Shown one piece after another: positions 18,079 through 25,367 of a stretch of 64,000 bases of DNA. Position 1 is the stretch's first letter. Every line of letters starts with the position of its first letter. The notes under the pieces were generated by a model, which made no database searches, had not been told where the DNA came from, and saw only the letters and a program-made list of their open reading frames with translations. The translations under genes and the position numbers were made by a program. The DNA comes from Dyadobacter sp. LHD-138 (lineage in GTDB: Bacteria; Bacteroidota; Bacteroidia; Cytophagales; Spirosomataceae). Location: the NCBI RefSeq assembly GCF_030929615.1, contig NZ_JAVFVU010000002.1:113227-177226 (forward strand), written 5' to 3'.

Positions 18079-18549
18079 ATGCTGACTGATTTTGGTTATA
18101 TATTACTGTTCATTATTGCCGCTCTTGCACTGATCGGAGTCGTACTTACCGTTGCTAAGTTTTTACGTCCTGACAGACCCAACGAAGAAAAACTTACCAC
18201 ATACGAGTCGGGAGAAGATCCGCTTGGCAATGCCAATGTGCAGTTCAACGTACGTTTTTATGTTGTGGCGCTGATTTTTGTTTTGTTTGAAGTTGAACTT
18301 TTATTTCTTTTTCCCTGGGCTGTCGTTTTTGGAAATGAAGACCTTATCGAACAGACAAACGGCCAATGGGGCTGGTTTGCGATGGCAGAAATGACCGTTT
18401 TTGTGGCAATACTGGTTCTTGGACTGGCATACGCATGGGTGAAAGGGTACCTAGATTGGGTGCGCCCGCAACCCCAGATCCCGGAAGTAAAATCGCCTGT
18501 TCCTATTGATTTGTACAAACAGGTGAATGAAAAATATAAAAAGATCTGA
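18079..18549 (+). CDS. nuoA: NADH-quinone oxidoreductase subunit A
   Basis: A small membrane subunit of respiratory complex I, with three transmembrane helices in 156 residues. Diagnostic features are 'TYESGEDPLGNANVQFNVRF' and 'YVVALIFVLFEVELLFLFPW', the most conserved stretch of NuoA/ND3, whose acidic residues lie beside the proton path. The ATG at 18079 follows the promoter; an earlier in-frame codon at 18055 falls inside the -7 box and cannot be the start. A strong hairpin terminator follows directly, so nuoA is its own transcript, separated from nuoB by a gene on the other strand. Confidence 0.96.
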   Translation: MLTDFGYILLFIIAALALIGVVLTVAKFLRPDRPNEEKLTTYESGEDPLGNANVQFNVRFYVVALIFVLFEVELLFLFPWAVVFGNEDLIEQTNGQWGWFAMAEMTVFVAILVLGLAYAWVKGYLDWVRPQPQIPEVKSPVPIDLYKQVNEKYKKI

Positions 18550-18564
18550 TTTTAAAAATTTCAT

Positions 18565-18608
18565 ATAACCAAAACGACTTCCCGAAAAGGAAGTCGTTTT
18601 GGTTATAA
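18565..18608. terminator. Bidirectional terminator between nuoA and the minus-strand barrel gene
   Basis: A perfect 18 bp stem (18565-18582 with 18589-18606) with a 6-base loop 'cgaaaa'. It lies between convergent genes and should stop transcription from both sides. Confidence 0.85.
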
Positions 18609-18615
18609 AGCTTGA

Positions 18616-19377
18616 TCAATGCATTCTTCCCCACATCCGGTGCTTGCTTTTTGGAAAGAAAACCAGCCCGATCTGCGCATACAACTGATTGGGCTTAAAC
18701 GATGGCAGATCCGTTACTTTTACATCATCGCCCCGCCATCTGTCTGACCGGATAATCGGCAGATGATAGGTAACTTTGCTGCTGATATAAACCTTGTCGT
18801 AAACTTTTGGGAATAAATTCATTTTATAATCCACGCCTATGCCGGCATGTAAATTAAAACTCGCCGCATGCAGCTTCACAGCACTATAGGCATTCGGGTT
18901 TTGATTTACCTGACCAAAAGTCGCAGTCTGATTACTTTTGACCCGCAACTGATACAACATCAGATCCCAGCCAATCGGAATCAGCACATTCCAGTGAGAA
19001 GAATTTACAAATTTAGGACTGGCATCCGCGCCGATCCCGATTCCCCAAAACTTGCCACGGCGGACATTTTCATCATCATTAAATTTCGTGCTGTTCATCA
19101 GAATAAGCCTGCTTTCCGCAAAAAAACGTTCCGTTTCCATCCTTTTGGCCAGCACGACCGAGGCCATAAGACTTTCAAAAGGTTTGATATTCTGCGCTCT
19201 CATTTCATTGCGAATGGCTTTAAAACTGCTGTTTGACAGCACTCCGAATTCGGCATAAACGGCCATTCCGCTCCTGAATTTTTTCGTTGTTGCAGTCGTA
19301 TCCGAACCTTCCTCCGCAAAGGTTACGTTAACCATCAGGGTAGCAAAAAAAATGCTGAAAAGTAATTTGTTTTTCAT
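18616..19377 (-). CDS. Secreted protein of unknown function, probable outer membrane beta-barrel
   Basis: I do not recognise a named family. The 253-residue protein has a Sec signal ('MKNKLLFSIFFATLMVNVTF'). The rest shows alternating hydrophobic strands with Gly/Tyr turns, for instance 'AVYAEFGVLSNSSFK', 'AASFNLHAGIGVDYKMNLFP', 'VYISSKVTYHLPIIRS' and 'LYAQIGLVFFPKSKH', consistent with a small barrel. The start chosen is the Met at the signal peptide; 35 upstream codons in frame overlap the nuoB promoter region. It lies, oppositely oriented, between nuoA and nuoB. Confidence 0.75.
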   Translation of the reverse strand: MKNKLLFSIFFATLMVNVTFAEEGSDTTATTKKFRSGMAVYAEFGVLSNSSFKAIRNEMRAQNIKPFESLMASVVLAKRMETERFFAESRLILMNSTKFNDDENVRRGKFWGIGIGADASPKFVNSSHWNVLIPIGWDLMLYQLRVKSNQTATFGQVNQNPNAYSAVKLHAASFNLHAGIGVDYKMNLFPKVYDKVYISSKVTYHLPIIRSDRWRGDDVKVTDLPSFKPNQLYAQIGLVFFPKSKHRMWGRMH

Positions 19378-19443
19378 ATCCGGAATAAGTTGAAGTGTTT
19401 GCAATCTAACGCTTATAAAAGGCCATTTCTTGTCATTTATGAC

Positions 19444-19451
19444 TACTTTTG
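19444..19451 (+). promoter_or_regulatory. -7 box upstream of nuoB
   Basis: 'TACTTTTG' matches TAnnTTTG and lies 70 bases before the nuoB ATG. A clear TTTG box at the right distance upstream is missing, so the call is tentative. Confidence 0.4.
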
Positions 19452-19520
19452 CATAGAAACCGATTCGCTCTTGCATGAGCAAATATTGTACCAGAGAATT
19501 ACTACTGAAAGTGATAGCTG

Positions 19521-20042
19521 ATGAGTGAAAGAATAAAAACCGGTGACGGTGGGATTATACTGACAAACGCAGAAGATTTAATGAACTGGGCCAGGTTATC
19601 TTCCTTATGGCCAATGGGTTTCGGACTCGCCTGCTGTGCTATTGAAATGATGGCAACGTATGCTTCCCATTATGATTTGGAACGATTTGGTATCATGCCA
19701 CGCCCTTCCCCCCGTCAGTCCGACGTGATGATCGTAGCCGGAACGGTAACTTTCAAGATGGCCGACCGGATCCGTCGTTTGTATGAACAGATGCCCGAGC
19801 CGCGCTATGTGATCTCCATGGGAAGCTGTTCCAATTGCGGCGGTCCTTACTGGGAACATGGCTATCACGTGGTGAAAGGAGTTGACCGTATTATTCCCGT
19901 GGATGTATACGTTCCGGGCTGCCCACCCCGGCCCGAAGCACTGATCGGAGGATTTATGAAATTACAGGAAAAAATCCGCGGAGAACATCCGCTGGCGCCT
20001 GAACTTTTTTTGGAAATGGAGCAAAAAGCCGAAGCTGTTTAG
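19521..20042 (+). CDS. nuoB: NADH-quinone oxidoreductase subunit B
   Basis: The complex I subunit that holds the last iron-sulfur cluster (N2) before quinone. Its ligands are visible: the adjacent Cys pair in '[13 protein letters not shown]', the Cys in '[14 protein letters not shown]' and the Cys in '[13 protein letters not shown]'. '[20 protein letters not shown]' is likewise family-specific. The 173-residue length is normal. nuoC follows after 30 bases; nuoA lies upstream across a gene on the other strand. Confidence 0.98.
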   Translation: MSERIKTGDGGIILTNAEDLMNWARLSSLWPMGFGLACCAIEMMATYASHYDLERFGIMPRPSPRQSDVMIVAGTVTFKMADRIRRLYEQMPEPRYVISMGSCSNCGGPYWEHGYHVVKGVDRIIPVDVYVPGCPPRPEALIGGFMKLQEKIRGEHPLAPELFLEMEQKAEAV

Positions 20043-20072
20043 TTATTACCGAATGAATCATCGAATCTACAT

Positions 20073-20576
20073 ATGGATTTTGAAGCAATAAAACAGATCC
20101 TCATTTCACAGTTTGGTGAAAGCATAGGTTCAGAGGAAAAAGGGCCTCAGCCAATTTTAACGGCTCCGGCTGACAGGATTGCTGATATCTGCCGGTTTCT
20201 TTTTGAGGACGAACGTTTGTATTTTGATTATCTGCCCTGTATCACGGCAATTGACAACGGTCCGGCGGTTGCCACCATGGAATTGATCTATCACCTGATT
20301 TCTATTCCTTATGGACACGCGCTGACCATTAAAATTGTTTTTCCACGTAATACCGCAGAGCAGCCCTTGCCATCTGTTTCAACCGTCAGCCATATCTGGC
20401 GTACCGCCGACTGGCATGAAAGAGAGGCCTTTGACCTGATGGGTATTCATTTTGAAAATCATCCGGACCTGCGCAGAATCCTTCTTCCGGAAGACTGGGA
20501 AGGACATCCGTTAAGAAAAGATTATAGTGCACAGGAAAAATACCATGGCATACACGTGCGCTATGCGCATGACTGA
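20073..20576 (+). CDS. nuoC: NADH-quinone oxidoreductase subunit C
   Basis: A peripheral-arm subunit of complex I (30 kDa type), 167 residues. It carries the signature '[20 protein letters not shown]' followed by '[18 protein letters not shown]', the most conserved part of the family, and earlier '[12 protein letters not shown]'. It is a separate NuoC, not a NuoCD fusion. nuoD would normally follow, but the next gene is unrelated and on its own transcript, so the remaining nuo genes must lie elsewhere. Confidence 0.97.
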   Translation: MDFEAIKQILISQFGESIGSEEKGPQPILTAPADRIADICRFLFEDERLYFDYLPCITAIDNGPAVATMELIYHLISIPYGHALTIKIVFPRNTAEQPLPSVSTVSHIWRTADWHEREAFDLMGIHFENHPDLRRILLPEDWEGHPLRKDYSAQEKYHGIHVRYAHD

Positions 20577-20587
20577 GTAAATATTGC

Positions 20588-20635
20588 GTCAATGACAGAA
20601 TGATTTCGCGGGCTTTAACCGGTTATGTTCTGTCA
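20588..20635 (+). terminator. Long-loop hairpin after nuoC
   Basis: Inverted repeat 'aatgacagaa' (about 20590-20599) with 'ttctgtcatt' (about 20626-20635) around a 26-base loop. It marks the end of the nuoBC transcript; the loop is long for a terminator. Confidence 0.45.
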
Positions 20636-20733
20636 TTTGCGCTTTTGTTCAACCCTGTCCTATCGAAATTTAGGTTACAAATTTGTTTGCTTGGTAAAGG
20701 CTCAGTATTTTTCGTAATTAATTACTGATCAAC

Positions 20734-22419
20734 ATGCGAACTAAATTTCCTCTAACAGTCGTCGTTATTTTATTGTGCGTTTCTTTAAACGGATTTGCCT
20801 CTACCGATTCCCTGATTATCAAAGGCCGGATACTAAATCTGACAGGCCGTTTATACCGACAGGCGCCCGCAATTACCTTTTCGCGTAATAACATTCTTCA
20901 ACCGAAATCCGAGCTAACCAAACAGGCACCCTTGCAGGCTGATGGGACTTTCCGGGTTTCTCTCCCTGTTTTTTTTCCAAATGAAGAGATCTACCTGGAT
21001 TATAACGGAAAAGCCGGTACTGCCTTTTTGGGTTCAAAAGGAGAAATAGAGATAACCTTCGACGGGGATTCCATCTCAAAAGCAAAAAAGCTGTTCTACT
21101 TTGCCGGTGTTAACGCTACGGCAAATAATCAGTACGCCGAATATCTTGCCGCACTCAATAAGGCTTTCACTGCCAACAGCGTTTTAGGTACTAATTTTTA
21201 CAAAACATTCTGGGAAAAAAGTCCGGCAGCGGCAGAAACCGCAGCGGCAAACCGGGCTGACCTTCGCTCGACCGTGATCGGAAAAATGACGTCGGGCATC
21301 AGCGATCCGTCGCTGACACAATGGACTCAAAGCATCACGGACGATGAAAAACTGCAAAACCTGTACGAATATTATCTGAGCAATCCGCTGGAAACACCTT
21401 CATCTAATAAGTCATTTACAGATCTCAGCAGACTGAACCAAAGTCCTTTGACGGCACAGCGTGTTTCTCTTGCCGATCGCTTAGGCAATTTTGCAGACAT
21501 CAAAAAAGAAGAAAGGTTAAACTCGGGTTCCCGCGCCAGTTCTCTTCAGGTAAAACTGATGGCGACCATGATCAAAGACCATACGGGGCCTTTCTCTGAG
21601 GATGAAGCAGAAAAACTGAACGGTATCATCGGGCGAGGTAAAGCAGAAAAAATCGAACTGGATTTTCTAAACACGCTTTACAAAAGAAGCAGTTCGAAGC
21701 TTGATTTATTTTTTGCGTTTGAAGCCGACAGCAGATCCAATCATTCATTATTCGACAGCGTGGCATCCGACTTTTTAAGTGCGCGTTATCTTCCGGAAAA
21801 TTTCCACAAATTTTCCTATAAAAATCAGGTTGTACTCAATGATTACATCCAGACGCGCCTAAAATCTTCACAGTTCCGCCAGTCGCTAAACGAACTTGTC
21901 AGGCTGGAAGTAAAAGACAGTGTTAATATGGCTAAGATGATGGCCTTCAGAGGTACAAAACCAACACCGACCGAAGTTTTGCCAGAATACTGGCTTGCCG
22001 AATCGGAAGGCAGAGGCAATGATTTCATTAGTAATATCGTCGATTTGTATAAGGGAAAAACCCTTTATCTGCTCAAATGGAATATCGATGATCCAAAAAG
22101 TCGTGAAGAGCTTGACTATGCATCCGCATTGCGGTCGCGCCTGCCGACAACGGTGGAGTTCCTTTACGTACACCTGCCCAATGAAGAGGTTGCCGTTTCA
22201 ACGGATCTTGTCAAACAATACATTGTAAGACACCAGCTCAAAGGTGTACACCTGTTTTTGAACAGCAATCAGTTGATAGAATTACTGATCAAGCTGAATC
22301 CGCTGGACAGCGCAACGTTCGCCATTATTAAACCAAACGGAAAATTCGCCACCAAAAAAGCGCCGGCACCGAGCCAGACCGACGAAGTTATTAATGCGAT
22401 TCAGCAAGCTGGAAATTGA
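20734..22419 (+). CDS. Secreted protein with a C-terminal thioredoxin-like domain lacking CxxC
   Basis: A 561-residue exported protein (Sec signal 'MRTKFPLTVVVILLCVSLNG', cleavage after 'FAS'). Residues 25-115 read as a beta-rich domain of the kind that precedes thioredoxins in Bacteroidota ('IKGRILNLTGR', 'GKAGTAFLGSKGEIEITFDG'). The middle is helical. The last 130 residues have a thioredoxin-like order: 'KGKTLYLLKWNIDD', 'FLYVHLPNEEV', 'KGVHLFLN' and 'FAIIKPNGKFATKKAPAPSQ', but no CxxC pair is present at the redox position. Redox function is therefore doubtful; a binding or chaperone role is possible. Confidence 0.75.
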   Translation: MRTKFPLTVVVILLCVSLNGFASTDSLIIKGRILNLTGRLYRQAPAITFSRNNILQPKSELTKQAPLQADGTFRVSLPVFFPNEEIYLDYNGKAGTAFLGSKGEIEITFDGDSISKAKKLFYFAGVNATANNQYAEYLAALNKAFTANSVLGTNFYKTFWEKSPAAAETAAANRADLRSTVIGKMTSGISDPSLTQWTQSITDDEKLQNLYEYYLSNPLETPSSNKSFTDLSRLNQSPLTAQRVSLADRLGNFADIKKEERLNSGSRASSLQVKLMATMIKDHTGPFSEDEAEKLNGIIGRGKAEKIELDFLNTLYKRSSSKLDLFFAFEADSRSNHSLFDSVASDFLSARYLPENFHKFSYKNQVVLNDYIQTRLKSSQFRQSLNELVRLEVKDSVNMAKMMAFRGTKPTPTEVLPEYWLAESEGRGNDFISNIVDLYKGKTLYLLKWNIDDPKSREELDYASALRSRLPTTVEFLYVHLPNEEVAVSTDLVKQYIVRHQLKGVHLFLNSNQLIELLIKLNPLDSATFAIIKPNGKFATKKAPAPSQTDEVINAIQQAGN

Positions 22420-22539
22420 CAAACATTTTATTACCTTAACCAATATTAGCCAAAACTTCATATTAGAAAACCGGGTTCAATCCCACTACATCTGACATTC
22501 GTACGTTTATATATTGTCTAATGATTTGTTCATTGCTAT

Positions 22540-24390
22540 GTGCCCATGTTTAGATACCTGTTACTTTTCCTGATCATCACCACCCCGCTCTTGGCCCAAA
22601 GGACGGATAGCCTCAGGAATACCGGTATCAACATGGACAGTGTGCGTTATACCAATCTCAAAATCCGGATGTCGAAAACAAAATTTTCGAGGTCCATATA
22701 CCGGTTGTTATTCCGCGATGTGTACAATCAGGGGAAAATTGCGGAGGTAAAAACCATTGAAACAAATCCCTTTACGCAATATGAGGGAATGGTGATCCGG
22801 AAAATAATCATTAAACAGCTGAATGTTTTAGGGGAATCCGTGTATGATACCACCCGGGAAAGTAAACAGCTCGAACGTTTTCTAAGCAAGAATTTCCACA
22901 CCAATACCCGCGAGCGCATTATCCGTAAATCCTTTCTCCGGTTCTCTGAAGGTGATGAAATTCAGGCCAGTGTTTTACGTGATAACGAACGTCTGTTAAG
23001 AAAAAACGGGACCATCACCGATGCGCGTATCATCGTCGTACCCAGAACGGACGTCACCTGGATGGCCGATATTGTCGTGCTGATTCAGGACTCCTGGTCC
23101 TGGAACATTTCAGTCAGTCCCAGCAAACTCAATAAATTCAGCCTCGGGCTCAACAACACGAACGTCAACGGGACAACGCATTCCCAGCTCACTAAAATCC
23201 GCTATGATGCGAGCGATTCGCTGCGAAAATTTCAATTCCGGACGATTTACACCATTCCTTACATTGGTAAAACGTTTATTACCGGGCAAGCCAATTTTAT
23301 CTACGAACGGGATCAGGAGATACAGTCGCTTGTCTTTTCCCGCTCCTTTCTTACCACAGAGACAAAATACGCCGGCTCTTTTGAAGCCGGGCACGCCAGT
23401 TTACGGCAAATCAAAAGAAACCTTGATGACCCCGAAATAGAGAATCGCTACCGTACCGGTTATTATTACTACGACGCATGGCTGGGAAGATCTTTCAAGT
23501 TCCCCTTTAAAAACTCAGCACTCGGCGAAAAATCCCGTCTGGTCTTTGCTTTAAGGCATAATAAATATAATTTCACACAACGGCCTGAGGTAAGGGCGGA
23601 TACGAACAAAATCTATTGGGACCGGAGCGCCACACTGATGAGTTTCGGTTATTCGAACCGGAGTTATAAAAGGGACGTATTGATTTACGGCTTCGGTAGA
23701 ACGGAGGACGTTCCGGTCGGAAGCTTGTTTTCCCTCACCGTGGGCAATGAAAATACGGAATTTGGACAGAGGGGATATGCCGGCGTCCAGTTTGCAACCG
23801 GAAATTATCTTTCCCATAATTCCGGCTATCTGTATGGTATTGTCAATGTTGGGTCTTATTTCAAAACAGACCGCAAGCAACCAGGCGTTATCAGTGCGCA
23901 AACCAATTATATCAGTAAGTTGATACCGTTTCGTTACAGTTATTTCAGACAGTTCATCACCTTGCGCTACACCAGAGGGCTCAATCGAGACCCCGTTGAC
24001 TATATTAATATCAGTAAGGAAAATGGAATCCGAGGCATCAGCAGCGACCGGCTTATTGGCACAAAAAAATTAACCCTGGGTCTGGAAACGGTTTATTTTT
24101 CCGAAAAAAGTTTACTTGGTTTCCGTATCGCGTATTATGCATTTATCGATTTAGGCATCGTTACACAAGACAAAATACATTTATGGCAGGCACCCGTCTA
24201 TCAGGGCTACGGGCTGGGCATGCGGCTGAGAAATGAAAATCTTTCCATCAATACACTACAGTTGCGTATTGGTTTTTATCCGAATATTCCCGGAACATCA
24301 TCCAGTATGCGTTATGCCATTGAGGGCAATACGCCGTTGAGACTGCGGGATTTTGATATTTCGGCGCCTTCCATGGTTCCGTACCAATAG
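22540..24390 (+). CDS. Omp85-superfamily-like outer membrane protein with a POTRA-like segment
   Basis: A 616-residue exported protein (signal 'MFRYLLLFLIITTPLLAQ'). Residues about 85-170 read as POTRA-type domains: 'VIRKIIIKQLNVLGES', 'FLSKNFHTNTRERIIRKSF', 'LRDNERLLRKNGTITDARII'. After 'DIVVLIQDSWSWNISVSPS', the rest is a run of beta-strands with aromatic girdle residues, e.g. 'FRTIYTIPYIGKTFITGQAN' and 'LGLETVYFSEKSLLGFRIAY'. It resembles BamA/TamA/ShlB relatives, with a role in outer membrane protein insertion or export, but is not the main BamA (only one or two POTRA units). No partner gene suggests its substrate. Confidence 0.7.
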   Translation: MPMFRYLLLFLIITTPLLAQRTDSLRNTGINMDSVRYTNLKIRMSKTKFSRSIYRLLFRDVYNQGKIAEVKTIETNPFTQYEGMVIRKIIIKQLNVLGESVYDTTRESKQLERFLSKNFHTNTRERIIRKSFLRFSEGDEIQASVLRDNERLLRKNGTITDARIIVVPRTDVTWMADIVVLIQDSWSWNISVSPSKLNKFSLGLNNTNVNGTTHSQLTKIRYDASDSLRKFQFRTIYTIPYIGKTFITGQANFIYERDQEIQSLVFSRSFLTTETKYAGSFEAGHASLRQIKRNLDDPEIENRYRTGYYYYDAWLGRSFKFPFKNSALGEKSRLVFALRHNKYNFTQRPEVRADTNKIYWDRSATLMSFGYSNRSYKRDVLIYGFGRTEDVPVGSLFSLTVGNENTEFGQRGYAGVQFATGNYLSHNSGYLYGIVNVGSYFKTDRKQPGVISAQTNYISKLIPFRYSYFRQFITLRYTRGLNRDPVDYINISKENGIRGISSDRLIGTKKLTLGLETVYFSEKSLLGFRIAYYAFIDLGIVTQDKIHLWQAPVYQGYGLGMRLRNENLSINTLQLRIGFYPNIPGTSSSMRYAIEGNTPLRLRDFDISAPSMVPYQ

Positions 24391-24411
24391 GGTATTCAAT
24401 ATGTTTTAAAC

Positions 24412-25119
24412 TCAGGGCATTACAATCGGACCGAGCATGAAAAGCCATAATAAATATCCTCCCACGCCGCCAATCAAACCGCCGAGTAAAAAAGTGGTTT
24501 TATCCGGGTCAGGAATAAACTTTTTGTAGACAATATACACCATAATAAGCCCCAACACCGCCAAAACAAATGAAATGGACCAGGCGTCAAAACCCAGGTA
24601 ACGAGCCAGGATCGCTTCATCATTGCTTAAAGGGAAACGACCTCTTTGTACCGTAATCAGTAAATCCAGCACATAATTCCCCGGCGCCCTTAGCCAGAAC
24701 AGGGCTATAAAAATCACTACCCATTTTTTCAATGCGTATGCTTCTTCCCCAAATTTATCCTTATTCCAAAAGGCAGCAATCAGTCCGAATGTTCCAATCA
24801 GCATGGTTAACAGCGGTCCGGCGAGGGTTATCATAAAAGCCTCATCTTTTATCCGCTTCATCAACGCCTCATAATCATCCTTTTTCGGAAAATATTCATT
24901 GGTCCTGATCTTGATTCTTTCATCCCTTGTGAGGCTGTCAAAAAAATCCTGATATCCCGGATTTGTCCAGGTTGTGAAACCATAACTGACTCTTGCGTCG
25001 TAACCAAGGTATTTTGCTATGAAAAAATGTCCATATTCATGCATGATTGTCGCGATAATATTTACCGCCACAAAACCCAGAATAAGTCGATAAAGCAACT
25101 TATTATCTATTTCACCCAT
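24412..25119 (-). CDS. M50-like (site-2 protease type) integral membrane protein
   Basis: A 235-residue membrane protein with about five hydrophobic segments. The zinc-binding motif 'HEYGH' at 27-31 lies in the first helix ('NIIATIMHEYGHFFIAKYLG'), as in M50 site-2 proteases and the YhfH-type relatives. The second metal-ligand motif of classical M50 enzymes (NxxPxPxxDG) is not evident, though 'NYVLDLLITV' is in roughly the right place. It is therefore either a divergent protease or an M50-fold protein with another role. It converges on the Omp85-like gene and diverges from carB. Confidence 0.75.
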   Translation of the reverse strand: MGEIDNKLLYRLILGFVAVNIIATIMHEYGHFFIAKYLGYDARVSYGFTTWTNPGYQDFFDSLTRDERIKIRTNEYFPKKDDYEALMKRIKDEAFMITLAGPLLTMLIGTFGLIAAFWNKDKFGEEAYALKKWVVIFIALFWLRAPGNYVLDLLITVQRGRFPLSNDEAILARYLGFDAWSISFVLAVLGLIMVYIVYKKFIPDPDKTTFLLGGLIGGVGGYLLWLFMLGPIVMP

Positions 25120-25256
25120 ACAATAAATTACAATACAACTACTTCACCAAACATACTACTAAAATTATAAACAAAACCGATCCAAACCCTTCCCGATATG
25201 CAAATACGTTATACACTTTTTTTGAACATTCAGTATTCTTTTTCCAATATGTGAAT

Positions 25257-25264
25257 TAACTTTG
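25257..25264 (+). promoter_or_regulatory. -7 box upstream of carB
   Basis: 'TAACTTTG' matches the Bacteroidota -7 consensus. The upstream box is weak ('ttttTcc'). It implies a roughly 100-base 5' leader before the GTG start; no known riboswitch or PyrR site was recognised in it. Confidence 0.5.
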
Positions 25265-25367
25265 TGGAATTTTTGAACGAACCCCTTTTATTCAAAAGGA
25301 AAAAATATCAGGTGCGCTCCGAAGTTATTAAAAGTTATTTCCAAAATTCTACAAATTACCATTTACT

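Noticed and set aside
22470..22490. A T-loop-like 'gggttcaatccc' suggesting a tRNA
   Set aside because: No acceptor stem, anticodon arm or CCA-like end can be built around it.
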